From assembly GCA_025738555.1 (NCBI GenBank), contig JAOVFP010000008.1, positions 5,084,001 through 5,148,000 of the forward strand: 64,000 nt of DNA, read 5' to 3'. The notes below the pieces were generated by a model, which worked only from the letters and a program-made list of their open reading frames with translations, ran no database searches and was not told the origin of the DNA. Within the stretch, counting starts at the first letter, position 1. The number at the start of each line of letters is the position of its first letter. The position numbers were made by a program, and so were the translations under genes. This DNA is from Cyathus striatus (lineage: Eukaryota; Basidiomycota; Agaricomycetes; Agaricales; Nidulariaceae). Below are positions 47,886 through 59,081 of the stretch, piece after piece.

Positions 47886-49267
47886 ATGGAAAACACAAAC
47901 AAAGGGCATCACTGCATATAACGACTGGTACACTTGACAAAATCTTGTTCAAATCGTATACTTATGAAAAAACTTTCAGACACTTTATTTCCTTACCACT
48001 TTGGCCTTTTGGCTCAGATCATGTGTAGTATCTGTTCTTAATATTTTAACCACTAAGTATTAGAGAGTACCACCCTCATTATTGACTATCTAATTTTTGC
48101 AACCTCAGCTTTCGGCAAGCTCTGCTTGCAACTCCGGATCGCGGTGATCTTGCTTTTGCACTACTGACTTGTGTTGTTGGGGAATTCTTTTTATTGGAGC
48201 TTTTTCATTCCCTTTACTGTTATTCCTAAGCATGCCAATTGACACTGCAATAGTTGTCAGCATTGAAAGATTTGTAGTTTGCTTCTTAAAGTGTAGTATA
48301 TTCTTTATTTCCTTGAAGCAATGATTCAATTTTCCTTATAGACATTTTAATTTAGCATTTGAACTAGAACGAACTTCAATGCAAGGAAAGTAAAATGGAA
48401 TGCTGTCCAATAATCATTGTATTCTAGTATGCTAATAAGGACATGATACCTTCTGAGTTCTGTATTGAAGCACTAGGCCGCTTCTTACAAGCTTCGCTTA
48501 CGCAAGTTCAAATGAGTGACACGTAAAGTTAATGCCTTGAAGACACAGCAATTGAACTGTGCTCTTTCAATTCCTAAGCTCATTAGGTAACTCGGATCTT
48601 GTGTCTCGCACGAAAAAAATATAATCGCATGTCGATGTAAGGTACTGTACAGCATCATTATACTCAGTTACCTACTGGAGAAACACTGGCTAAATGTGAC
48701 CGTACATTACTAGTACCGCAGATGAAGAACATTGCTTGGAAGTCTTGAAAATAATATAAATAGCGCAAACCAATAAGATTTCTGAATAGCAAGCGTAATG
48801 GAGAAAGTAAGGCCGAGATACCGAGCTAAGAGTGCTGCGAACAGCTGCGCACGGAGCCTCAAGAATAGAAAACAGAAAAATGGGGTGCAGAATGTAGATG
48901 GTTTAACGCTAGCCAGCGGATTGCAGTGCGGAAGAACAATGCCTTTACGCTGTTCTTATCTTTTGTCATTTTTCATAGATTTTGACAGTGATTTGAATCT
49001 AGAAGGATTGAAGTCCCAGTTATTACACGATGACGGAAAACGGAGAAACGTCGGCAGGACAAGACAGCGATACTCCAAAAGTGATTTCACATCATGGTGT
49101 GAAGGAGAAGGAATGAAGTCGTGGAAGGAAACAGGAGAGAATGTGGAAAGCACAGCCCCACGCGCGGACCTATATCGTGATGACGTAACAAATTCCTACG
49201 TCAGTGTTGGGGTCAGTTGGGGTTGTGTTCGATTACATAGTGATAGTTTCCATTTCCCCACTCCCGC
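47886..49267. other. Intergenic region, no confident gene
   Basis: A 158-codon plus frame (48798-49274) runs into the TATA box of the next gene and has no recognisable motif; a 74-codon minus frame (48105-48329) is Lys/Gln-rich and unconvincing. Confidence 0.4.
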
Positions 49268-49275
49268 TATATAAA
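49268..49275 (+). promoter_or_regulatory. TATA box of the PalI/Rim9-like gene
   Basis: TATATAAA about 120 bp upstream of the ATG at 49394, followed by a CT-rich leader. Confidence 0.6.
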
Positions 49276-49393
49276 CAACTCCATCGCTCCATTCAAATTC
49301 CAGTCTTTCCCTTAACGCCTTTTCACGACCTCTCTACTTCCATCACCCTTGTCACTGCACCCACAACCATCCAACAACCACCTACAATCAGCA

Positions 49394-50076
49394 ATGGCAG
49401 TTAGTCAAGTCATTCCAGGACTCTTTCTCTGCTTTGCAGCGATGGTTCTCCTTATCTTCGTCTCCGTTTCTGTGCCAACATGGGATCGCGTATCTTTCCT
49501 TAATGTTGGCGTCGGCGCGAATCAACTTCGTTATGGTGTATTTGGATTCACGGGCAGCAAGACACAAATAGGATATCTGTTCACGTATGTTATAGACTTT
49601 GTTCACATTGCATGTTCGAGTTCTCTAACGCACTTTTTATTCTATTAGTGATGACAGGATTAACACTAGTATCCTTCATAACCTTACAAAAGCCCTCATC
49701 CTTCACCCTATAGGTATGTTCTCGCTCTTATATATTGTAACAACCAATACTAACCTGCTTTTTCCCAGCTGCCGCTTTGGCAGGACTTGCATTCCTCTTT
49801 GGACTATGCGGCGCCGGCTATCATCGTTCCGGAACCATTCTTATGACTCTTCTATCTGGACTTGCACTACTTGCCACCCTCGTCGCATGGGTTATTGATA
49901 TGGCTCTGTTCGGTATTGCTCGCCACCGATACAGAGAAGATGGTATCCCCGCCCAATACGGCAATGCTAACTGGCTCACCCTCGGTGCTCTCGTCGCTCT
50001 CATGCTTGGCTTCTGCGCCAGTGCATGTGGTGTATTTGGCCGCTACAGTCCAAGAAGGCGTGACCCGGTTTACTAG
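49394..50076 (+). CDS. PalI/Rim9 (SUR7-type) four-helix membrane protein
   Basis: 187 aa; exons 49394..49584, 49649..49713, 49769..50076. Members sit in the plasma membrane, and Rim9/PalI supports the pH-sensing receptor complex. Helix 1 is VIPGLFLCFAAMVLLIFVSV, followed by an outside loop with the family pattern VPTWDRVSFLNVG and LRYGVFGF. Three more helices follow (AAALAGLAFLFGLCGAG, ILMTLLSGLALLATLVAWVI, WLTLGALVALMLGFCASACG). A short basic tail ends SPRRRDPVY. The long cytosolic tail of ascomycete PalI is absent, so a pH role is likely but unproven. Confidence 0.85.
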
Positions 50077-50657
50077 ACGACTTACGACACTTAGAGCATC
50101 AGGCTCTTGTAATATATGAATTACCGCTCCGTTGGATTCGTTCGTTTGACCTTGTCGCCCCCTTGAACATATCTTACAATCATGCCATTAATGATATTCA
50201 TCACACTATCGCCTACTTCGTTTCTCTGCTACTGGACTTTTCATTTTATTTACGATTTTTCTTATCCTTCTAACGGACTGCCGCCAGGATTGGCGATGAT
50301 AGTGTACTTATTATACATTTGGAAGATTACTAGCCTATCTTCATGACTTTTCAGGAGACTAGTGACATAAAATTAATGTATTTTTTAGTTCGCAGCTTTT
50401 AACTGTATGACAATACGTTTGTATATTTTCGGAAATATGCTTGAAACGTGCGCAAATTTAAATCATTCATGCAGGATGTAAACCCTACAGATGCTGCGGA
50501 CGTGGTCTGTAGTGTACTCACCACTCAATCCAGCTCAGACTAAGAGTTGAATGCGGCCATTTTGTCAGGGAATTTTAATTTGGTTCGAGATTAAGTTCAT
50601 TCCAAATTCTGTAGTACTAATTATGCACGTAATACAATTACAAAAGTTCGTATATAA
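50077..50657. other. Intergenic region, no gene seen
   Basis: 3' flank of the PalI-like gene leading to the tRNA; AT-rich. Confidence 0.5.
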
Positions 50658-50753
50658 GGTAGCATGGCCGAGTGGTCTAAGGCGTTGGATTTAAGAGACA
50701 TATCTTGATTCCCAATGGGGAAACCCGCGCGAGTTCGAACCTCGCTGCTACCA
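50658..50753 (+). tRNA. tRNA-Leu (anticodon UAA) with intron
   Basis: The acceptor arms GGTAGCA and TGCTACC pair fully, with A73 at 50753. The D arm is GGCCGAGTGGTCTAAGGC, the anticodon loop begins TTTAAG (anticodon TAA), the long variable arm is TGGGGAAACCCGC and the T arm is GCGAGTTCGAACCTCGC. About 14 nt (AGACATATCTTGAT) inserted one base 3' of the anticodon is an intron. The long variable arm with the TAA anticodon fits leucine. Confidence 0.93.
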
Positions 50754-51026
50754 TAAGAACAATTTTTGTCACATCGAAGAATGGAAGTATTGAACTACGT
50801 ATGATACATCTTAGTCTTACTTGTCGAATGGAAATTAGAGAAGTGTCATTGATGCTACTGTATAATGATCGCCGTCTCTGAAATTTGAATTCGATTTAGC
50901 CCTTCGAAAGGGTGGGGCGTCCATTGTTGGTCAGGAAGAATTTACTACAAACTTTCATAGTCCAATTCAGTACATTTTATACACTTACAAGTACTTACTA
51001 TACACAGCCAGTATCTAACCTCACTC
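50754..51026. other. Spacer, no gene seen
   Basis: Short region between the tRNA and the 3' end of the dioxygenase gene. Confidence 0.4.
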
Positions 51027-52502
51027 TCAATTCTTCTCGAACACCTTCGAGAATGGCATCTCCTCTGTAGGCTGCAGCCAGTTCTTCTCATCATACATGG
51101 CATAAGGTGCTGACTCAATCATATGAAATGTATACGCGAACCGAGTCATCGGGGACGTGTTGCGTTCGGATTTGTGTAGCACGGAGCCGTGAATTATAAC
51201 GAGGTCACCTGTGTTTCAGACATGCATTAGTCAGAAAGCGCAATGGAAGTGGATAGAACTAATAAGGGGCTTACCAGGCTCACAGCAAGCCATAACCCAC
51301 TCTCCTTTCGTTTCTTTCTCCAGTATCTTCTGCTCCTCCTCAGGTGTCGTGAGGTACTCGAAACCCGTTCCCTTGCCATCTCCCTGCCGAACAAATCGTT
51401 TAGTTATAGGCGCGGTACGGTGTGATCCGGGAAGGAATGATAAGGCGCCATTTGTAGATGTGCATTTCTCGAGAGCTATCCAAAAGCCGAGGGCACTTGG
51501 TGGGGAAGTGTACTGTCATTATGTTGGTGGATGAGAGGAGAAGAGGGAAAGGAAGGAGCGTACAAGGAATGTTCTATGTGCCCAGGCGACATATGCACTT
51601 AGCTATGAATTGGGATGGAGAGATATGACGTACGAGTCGTTGTGGGGAGGAACTGCAACATTATAAATATATCATTATTGAGGATACGGAATAGGAGACA
51701 TACCCTCCCCGCCTATCTCTTGCTGCTTCGTGATAATCATGCTCTGCAATGCTACACTGCACTTGAACATCTTATTCTACCGAAGAATCACAGAGGTGAA
51801 CACACCAACAGGATCCTTATGAAACTTCAAATCTCTCACAACACTCCTCATATGTTCGTTCTGCAGCGTGACGCGGCGGAACTCTGGATCTAGTTCATGC
51901 AGTCCTATAAGTAATATGGATTAGCGGCGAAAGACAAGTGGCAAACGGAAGGGTAATCACCATGGCCGATCTTGTTAACAGCTTTCTCCTTCTGTCTGTT
52001 CAGCTTTCCGGAGGCGTCGACAGCGTCTTCTTCAAGGAAGTATCGACTGGTTTAATAGAATCCGCGTCAGTTCACTTCCGCACCGTAGACGTAACACGAA
52101 GCATACATCTTATCGCCAGAATTCAAGAAGTAATCGTCTCCAACATGGTTATCGTCGCCTGTAGTGAACTTCGTCTACCCGCATAACCGATTCATTCATC
52201 TATGTCTTTGGATATGGAATGGAATGCGCTTACGCGTGGGTGTGTGTCGATGTCGAACTCCTGTAAGAGCTCCTTTGATCGGGTTAACAAGGCATTGGTG
52301 TCTTCTGGTGAGAGGAAGCCTGGAATGACGAGGTATCTGGGTGAACTTAAGGTAAGGATCTCGAAGCTATTACTGTTATGGAGGTGTGTATGACAGACCC
52401 ATCGTTGTTGAACTAGAAAATGAGATAAGCCGACGATATTTCGTTCTGGTGGAATCAACTTACTTGGTCGACCTGAGCTTGAGTAAGGAATTCAAGTGAC
52501 AT
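51027..52502 (-). CDS. Phytanoyl-CoA dioxygenase family protein, PHYHD1-like
   Basis: 304 aa in 11 exons: 52502..52464, 52412..52399, 52336..52234, 52174..52107, 52046..51961, 51904..51802, 51756..51704, 51652..51634, 51573..51564, 51512..51275, 51208..51027. It is an Fe(II)/2-oxoglutarate dioxygenase. The metal-binding pair HxD lies in VPPHNDSTFLYT and the distal His in LVIIHGSVLHKSERN, followed by RFAYTFHMIES and NWLQPTEEMPF. Further signatures are YLVIPGFLSPED, YFLNSGDKIRYFLEEDAVD, LQSMIITKQQEIGGEVPPHN and GALSFLPGSH. The order and spacing match human PHYHD1 along its length. Exons of 14, 19 and 10 nt are notable; the 19- and 10-nt exons carry the HxD motif. The substrate is unknown. Confidence 0.9.
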
Positions 52503-53687
52503 GGTACGGATAAAGTGGTATCAGGTTATCGCCTGAATCAGTGGAGACGGAACCAGAAGAGGTTAGCGACGCATCTATATTGAGACAATAAGATCCGTAT
52601 TCAATGTTAACATCCACCGCGGCCGCGATACAAGATAAGATTATGGCAATGAAATTCTTAATTTCCTGTTCGACCCCTATTTAATATTTAGATACCGCCT
52701 TGATACCGCCTTGATACCTCCCGTCAGACTCGATCGTAATTTCCGGCATTCTTCCCTCCCGCCGCTGCTTTCATATTTATGACAATGACGCAATTCTGAG
52801 ATCTTCGGCAGCATAAATCTCTTTCAAGACCCTTGATTGTCGGAGGCACAAACTTATCCGTCCACCATAAGACAGGAACTGGTAAGAACCAGGGGAAGCA
52901 TCTTACTCCCTGCAGGGTCTTTCAGTAGAGGGCATGTGTATCTACGCGCACAAAAGGAAACATGTCAAGTTGTATCATTTGCGGGACAACATCACTGCTG
53001 CATCTGGTCGTTTTACATCAACCAAAGATTTTTTGTTAGACAAGGGACCGGGATCATGGAATGACCATCAGACCTTATGGGAGTTCTTTCGGAACTTGGA
53101 AGTCCAAAACCTGCATGGTGAACGTGCTTGAACATGCTGCCGAAAACATTCCGGCCAGCCAAGTCTAGATGAGCTTGCGTGAGTTCTGCTGATTTCCCTC
53201 AAAGTCGGCAAGTTGAGTCATACAGATTTGCTGCTAAACATGTTGTGTATATTCGACCAGTGCTCACTCCGTACATTAACCGGTGCAATGGATAAATGAA
53301 AGAAAGAAAAACGAAATAAAAGTGCGTATGTAATGAACGTAAAAGGCATGGCCAGCAAAAAAATATTCCTATAATATCCACATCAAGTCAGAAAAGCATT
53401 GCGCAAAGAACAAGAATAAAGGGAAGGAGAGTGGGGTGGGGTAACTAACATCTCCAGGCCGGTCGGTAGTCCTGGAGATGGTGGGAATGGGGGTACAATG
53501 GTATGAAGGTATTTTAATCCGTGATATATATGCAGTACGTTAAGTAAATATGTATGTTTCATGAAGCTGTATAGTGATGCTGGTGCTGGATATCGGCTGG
53601 CCTTGAGCGGGCTTGTTTTAGATTCGTGAATTCATGCAGGGGCCAACGAGGGGTGCGAGAGAGAGGAAGAGGAAGCAAAGAGGAAGT
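52503..53687. other. Intergenic region, one doubtful small frame
   Basis: A 65-codon plus frame at 52934-53131 (MCIYAHKRKHVKLYHLRDN...) has protein-like composition but no recognised family or flanking signals. The rest is non-coding. Confidence 0.4.
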
Positions 53688-54840
53688 CTAATCTCCCCAA
53701 CTGATACATAACGCACCAGTGTCCTGTATTTTGAAATCGAATGGTCTAGCAGGGCCTATCGCAACCGTGGGCCTTGACTGCTGCTGTTGTGGGGGCGAGT
53801 TATTTCCAGTCAGCCTCGTGGGTAACGTAACAAAATGTGGGGTAACAAAAGCGCTCACCGGTGAGGTTGATAGTGAGCTGAGGAGCGGTACGGCGCGTGG
53901 TGTACCTTCCATGACGGTGCTCGCAGGGGAGTAGAGGCCAGAATCGGTATATCTAGACGGGAGGGTGGACACGTCGATTGGAGGCACGTGTAAGTGTGCA
54001 GCGGTACCGCTGGTACCTTCAGTAGGGATAGGCGTCACGGCTGCGCCGCCATCCGGAGCCGCAACGCCATTGCTATTCGCTGCCGCGCTGTCCTCGCCCT
54101 CTGCAACTTTTATCCTCGACCTGCCTCTCCGACCAGCACCGTTCCTATGTACCAACCGGAGGTTGAGTATTCTATTCCTCGTGTACACTTCGAGGTCAGC
54201 ACCGTCGCGGGAAGAGGAGCGGGTGGATGAGGCGTTGGTTGGTGGGTCGAATGAAAGCGGTGCACCTACGTGTGCATGAACTTGGGTATGCGTGTGAGGC
54301 GTATTAGACAGTGGGGAGAGGGACGGCGAAGGTTTCGGGAGGGAGTGTATGGAGAGAGAGGCGGAGCGGGAAGAGGAAGATGCGGCTGTATGGTGAGCAT
54401 CGAGGGTGTGGGATAGGTTTTTGTTGTGGAGGTTGAAGGGGAGGTGTGCATTGACGTTGACCATTTTGCTATTCAGAGAGAAGGAGAATTAGATAGGAAA
54501 TGTTGGAGGGAGATAAGCGTACCCCTCTTTGGAACGGACAATAGTGTTCAGCCTTGCTTTTAGCTTTTGCTGGTCTACGACGATGATTCCTGGGGGCGGT
54601 GGCCTGATTGTGGCCGGAAAGCGTTAGTGAAATTGGAGAGACAACGGAGGCAAAGGACTGCAGGGTGAAACGCACGGCGTAGGGTCGGTTGGTGGAGGTA
54701 TAAGGCGCGACTCCTCGTCGACTTCCTCCTTTGAGTGAAGTGAGCAGGAGAGAAGAGAGAAAGGGAGTGGAACATACATGTTTGTGGGGGTTTTTCCTCG
54801 TAAGACAGCACAAGAGGAAGCTCCTTAGAAAGGAGGCCAT
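53688..54840 (-). CDS. Possible lipid-anchored protein with LAMTOR1-like N-terminus
   Basis: 335 aa; exons 54840..54778, 54728..54646, 54603..54523, 54468..53688. I do not recognise a named family. The N-terminus MASFLRSFLLCCLTRKN has a CC pair suited to palmitoylation. It is followed by an acidic dileucine-like patch (EEVDEESRLIPP) and a helical segment (VVDQQKLKARLNTIVRSKEG), then KMVNVNAHLPFNLH. This resembles the architecture of LAMTOR1/Meh1-type anchors of the Ragulator/EGO complex on vacuoles, which is a guess from layout. The remaining 240 residues are low-complexity Ser/Pro/Ala ending FDFKIQDTGALCISWGD. Intron 2 is 43 nt with a CACTAAC branch site. The gene diverges from the dehydrogenase gene with 266 bp between starts. 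Confidence 0.65.
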
Positions 54841-55106
54841 GGAGGCGGGGGCGAAGAGGAGACAGGAGCGGATGGCTGGGTGGAGAGCGAGAGAAATAAA
54901 GTGAAGCCCGGGGGTTAGGGTTGGGACTTGGCGATCCCGCCTGGATTGCATGTGACTGGCACTCTTTCGAGACGTCGGCCTTGGCGTCGGGCCAAAGCTC
55001 TTTTATTTTTGTCTCCGCACGCCCACTCCTGTTCCCATGCTCAGCGTCTCGTGCTCGCCTCCTTCCCACAAAATGAATCCATCCTCCATTCCATCCAACT
55101 CACGAT

Positions 55107-56346
55107 ATGGGCAGCCCACTTCCACTCACTTTCGGTTTTGTCGGCCTCGGCGCCATGGGCTTTCCTATGGCTGCAAACTTGCGCAAGAAGCTGCCCAATG
55201 GGAGCAAGCTGCTCATCTACGATGTGAACCAGGCTGTTTTGCACAACTTTCTTCACGAATCAACCGGCGCAGACGTGGAGATTGCATCGTGCGCGAAGGA
55301 GGTGGTTGATAAGACTGTAAGTAACGCTTTCTGCTACGAGAGTTTGCAGAATGCTAACTGGATAGGTTTCGTAGGAATGTATTCTTACAATCGTGCCAGA
55401 GGGTAATGAAATTCATCTAAACACGCGTTGAAGCAAGTTTAAAACGAAATCATGTAGGATCGCATGTCAAGGATGTCTACCTAACTCCAGAAACAGGGCT
55501 CTTATCGTCTTCAAACCTCGCGGGAAAACTCTTCATTGACTGGTACGCGAACCCACCCTTTCCCCGTTTCGTTATCTTAATCACTTCACTAGCTCAACAA
55601 TAGACATCGCGACCTCCCAACATATTTCCTCCATCGTCTCTTCCCTCCCACTCACACCACCCGCCCTCTTCTTTGATGCACCCGTCTCCGGTGGGACTCC
55701 AGGTGCCTTCAAAGGCACACTGACATTCATGCTCGGAGCCTCACCCAGCTCACCCACCCTTCCTATCCTCAAATCCATCCTCTCCCTCATGGGAAGCACC
55801 ATTCATCCCATGGGTGCCCCGGCCCTCGGGCTCGCAGCGAAACTGAGCAACAACTACCTTAGCGGCATGATTGCGCTCGCCACGGCGGAAGCTATGAATC
55901 TCGGTATGAGATTAGGCTTAGAACCCACTGCGCTAAGTAGGTGTTTTGCGAGCAGTAGTGGAGCTAGTTGGGTTAATGAGACTGTCAACCCTGTCCCTGG
56001 GGTGTGTCCGGATGCTGTTACGAGTAAGGGGTACGAGGGGGGGGTTTAAGGTGTTTTTTTACTTCTCACTCGTGCACGTTGAAGGAGGCTGATGGCGAAT
56101 AGGTTCAATTGATGAAGAAGGATATGACACTTGCTGTAGAAGCTGCAAAGCAGGTAGACGCGAAGTTGGTGTTGGCGGATGCGGGCTTGGGGGCGTATGC
56201 TGCTGCTAGTGAGGACCCGCGATGTAGAGATAGGGATTCTAGAGTTGTGTATAGGTGGTACGTGCTGTCTGTTCTGACAATGCCATCGGATTTGAGTGCT
56301 TAACTTTTTTGGTAGGCTTGGTGGTATTGAACCAGAATCATCGTAG
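55107..56346 (+). CDS. 3-hydroxyisobutyrate dehydrogenase-like protein
   Basis: 319 aa; exons 55107..55316, 55375..55402, 55458..55542, 55593..~56043, 56103..56257, 56316..56346. A beta-hydroxyacid dehydrogenase using NAD(P), probably in mitochondrial valine breakdown. The Rossmann motif is FGFVGLGAMGFPMAANLRK; then come ECILTIVPEGSHVKDVY, CSTIDIATSQ, the substrate motif FFDAPVSGGTPGAFKGTLTF and the catalytic-lysine helix AAKLSNNYLSGMI. The end is VVYRWLGGIEPESS. The join after KGYEGG is odd. Relatives suggest GGFKVQLMKKDM using the GTGTTT donor, which needs seven Gs, but the sequence has eight (56037-56044). A weak GTTTAA donor at 56044 would keep the frame and drop two residues. No mitochondrial presequence is evident. 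Confidence 0.85.
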
Positions 56347-56479
56347 TCCTTGAAGTCTTGTGTATAAACACTGAATGGGAAGACAGAAAACTGGGTTAAT
56401 AATGCATGCTCTTTGTTACTGGAACTTGAACTATGCAAGGTAAACTACGTCTTCAAAAGCGTTTAAATATCGGCGTCTA
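56347..56479. other. 3' flank of the dehydrogenase gene
   Basis: No gene seen. Confidence 0.4.
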
Positions 56480-56600
56480 GAGCAATTCGAGGGTTATGAT
56501 TGTGTATAGGCGGTATGTGCTGTCGGTTCTGGTCATGTCATTGGTTTCGAATGCTTGGTATTTTTCATAGGTCTCGTGGTGTTGAGCCTACAGTAAGGAA
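56480..56600 (+). pseudogene. Decayed duplicate of the dehydrogenase terminal intron and exon
   Basis: GTGTATAGGCGGTATGTGCT then GTCGGTTCTGGTCATGTCAT and GTCTCGTGGTGTTGAGCC align step by step with 56246-56334 (GTGTATAGGTGGTACGTGCT ... GGCTTGGTGGTATTGAACC), intron included. The copy lacks an open frame. Confidence 0.7.
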
Positions 56601-57105
56601 GGTACGGAAAATCTTAGTCTTTCAACAGCATTTGATTTTCTCCTCGTTAAGCAAGTAAATGTGGTTACGGAGTGGAGTCTTGACATCTGAGATGTACCTG
56701 CGGCCGCTTTCGTGTCTTTCACTTCTAGTTAAAAGACATATAACTGGATATAGGGCACATCCCCGACATCATTCGATTCTCTCGTTTACTCCTAGCCGTG
56801 GAGTGCGGGGTGGGCTTGTGACAGGTGCATCCGTGCCGCCGCTGCTTCTTGTATTAACGCCCAGCTTCCCTCGGAAAACATCAATGAAATTCGCACTCTT
56901 CTACGCTTCTGAACGGACTGACATGTTTAATATATATGTATAAGGAGGATATGGAAAGGGACGGCATGAAATAATAAAAAGCCATACTGATAAGTCACCT
57001 ATAAATACATCATGGCGCTGTCATCTCCCTTCGAATCCCACAGACCATGGACGGCTGCGCATTTATAACTAGAGCATCGCTACTGCCACACAGGAAACGA
57101 TAACT
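56601..57105. other. Intergenic region, no gene seen
   Basis: Upstream region of the cyclase-family gene. Confidence 0.4.
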
Positions 57106-58499
57106 ATGGCTGAACCTTCTCCTTTTGACAATATTACCTTTCCGCCACTGGACAACTTGCCGTTCCGGGAAGGGGATCCTGAAGGTGTGCTTCCATCTCC
57201 CTCGTTTTGATGGCACGCGGTGTTCATGTATTTTCGTGCATACAGGGGCGATATGGGGTTTTTACGAACATGTCTCTAACGCTCCCGCAGGTTTCAAGGA
57301 CGAACTTGGTTCTTTGAATTTACTTACGCCACAAAGAATCTTGCACGCTGCTCAAACACAGATTCGATGTGGGAAGGTGGTTAGTCTGAACTGGGCGCTG
57401 CACAAGCCGGCGACTGCTGTACGGAATGGCGAAGAGGAGACCCGGGAAGAAGGCAGAAGCCAAATAGGCCTGAATGGACGAGCGTGCCTGGCACATCGGG
57501 TGTTTAGATGGGCGAGGGCTGGAGAAATGGTGATACTTGATGATGAGATTGCTATAAACACCCAGTCTGGGTCACAGTGGGATGGGTTTGCACATTGGGC
57601 GCACTATAAGTCTGGTATGGTCTTTGAATACATCCCATTGGATTTAAACGTAATTTTTTCTACAGAACATTTCTATAATGGGGCTCGGCTAACTGATGTT
57701 CTTCCTTCTGCGCATGGAGGTACACTGCGAAACGGGATTCACAGTGCGTTTACTTTCCTTATCACACTGTCGTTTAGTTGCTTTTCTCGAATCGCTAGAG
57801 TTTCAAGGAAAAATTGTGGGCCGTGGTGTTTTGCTGGACTACTTTGCCTTCGCCCAATCAAACGGGATCATCTACTCCCCAAACGAGCAACATCTTATCA
57901 CTGCTGCTGCTCTCAATGCATGTGCAGAAAAACAAGGTGTCACTTTCGAACAGGGTGATATTCTATTTATTCGGACGGGATATGTATCGTGGTACGAAAA
58001 TGCTTCAGAAGAAGATAAGGCTCAGAAATTCTCCGGTCCGACGAAGGCTGCGGGTGTCAACCAAGGAATCGAGGAAGTAACATGGCTGTGGCACGAATTC
58101 TATCTCTAAATAATTGAGGACTTTCTATTAAATTACTTGCAGGAACTGTCACTTTGCTGCTGTGGCTTCTGATAGTCCGGCTTTTGAAGCCCGGCCATCT
58201 ATTCACGAGTGGAATCTTCATGATTACCTGCTTGCCCTTTGGGGGGTATGTATATTTATATCATGCTGACTTCGCGTGCGCTGATTAAGGGACGAGAAGA
58301 CACCCATTGGCGAGCTGTTCGACCTTGAAGCACTTTCTCGAACGTGTAAAGAGCTGGGGAGATACACATTTTTTGTTACATCCAGCCCGCTAAACATAGT
58401 GAACGGGATAGCCAGCCCTCCAAAGTAAGTCTTCATCACTCGCTGATCAATGTCCGTTTATTCGCTTACGACTACTTCAGTATAATGGCATTGTTCTGA
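57106..58499 (+). CDS. Cyclase-family protein (kynurenine formamidase-like fold)
   Basis: 360 aa; exons 57106..57184, 57246..57614, 57666..57743, 57778..58087, 58143..58245, 58300..58424, 58481..58499. The family (PF04199) are metal-dependent hydrolases or cyclases. Signatures are DELGSLNLLTPQRI, the metal-site region SGSQWDGFAHWAH, IVGRGVLLDYFAFA, GDILFIRTGYVSWY, HFAAVASDSPAFEARP, LHDYLLALWGTPIGELFDLE and TSSPLNIVNGIASPPN. The fungal branch (about 330-360 aa) lacks a proven substrate, so I do not call it a formamidase. Intron 3 is only 34 nt, and the donor at 58088 (GTGGCA) is weak; both were chosen because they alone keep the frame. Confidence 0.85.
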
Positions 58500-59081
58500 T
58501 TGGACACTCCCATGTCTACGTAAATTCGGGTAAAGGCCCCCTGCACAAAACATAAATTTCGTTCCTAATAATGGTCAGATTGTGGCGAGCTATGTTGAAG
58601 GTGGGGAAATATAGTTTGCTGTGCATTTTTAATCGTACAAGCAAGTCGTGTCCGTGTTCCTGCCGGAGTGCTGTACAGACCATGTGACAAACTCTGCCGT
58701 CACTGTCATGATATCTGTCCTCGTTCTGCCAGTCACATCATAATTTTGTCTCACCAATCTTCCCGTGAATTCCAAGTTTCTCAAGACCTGCGACCCCCAA
58801 GCCTCAAATAAACTTTATTTATATGCATGTCCAATTTAATTCTACCAATGCCATTATGTGGGATAAACAGTCAATACTTATTTCCATTCGGACGGTAAGA
58901 ATCATTCTAAGGTGCATATACTTACTCCCAAGCTGTGTTGTCAAGCGCCTGAGGGAGGACATTTATATCGTCTTCCCAAGGTGTCGTAGACCCAGAAGAC
59001 AATACTGATAGCTATCAACGCTTTCCAGTTTTTTGTAGAGCTAAGTTTACACCGGTTTTAAAGTTCCGTTTCGGCATCTCA
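58500..59081. other. Intergenic region, no gene seen
   Basis: Contains the 3' flank of the cyclase gene and the promoter of the DUF6535 gene. Confidence 0.4.

Noticed and set aside
48798..49274. 158-codon plus-strand open frame
   Set aside because: Its end runs through the TATA box and leader of the PalI-like gene; no family resemblance.
52934..53131. 65-codon small protein
   Set aside because: Protein-like composition but no start context, neighbours or family to support it.
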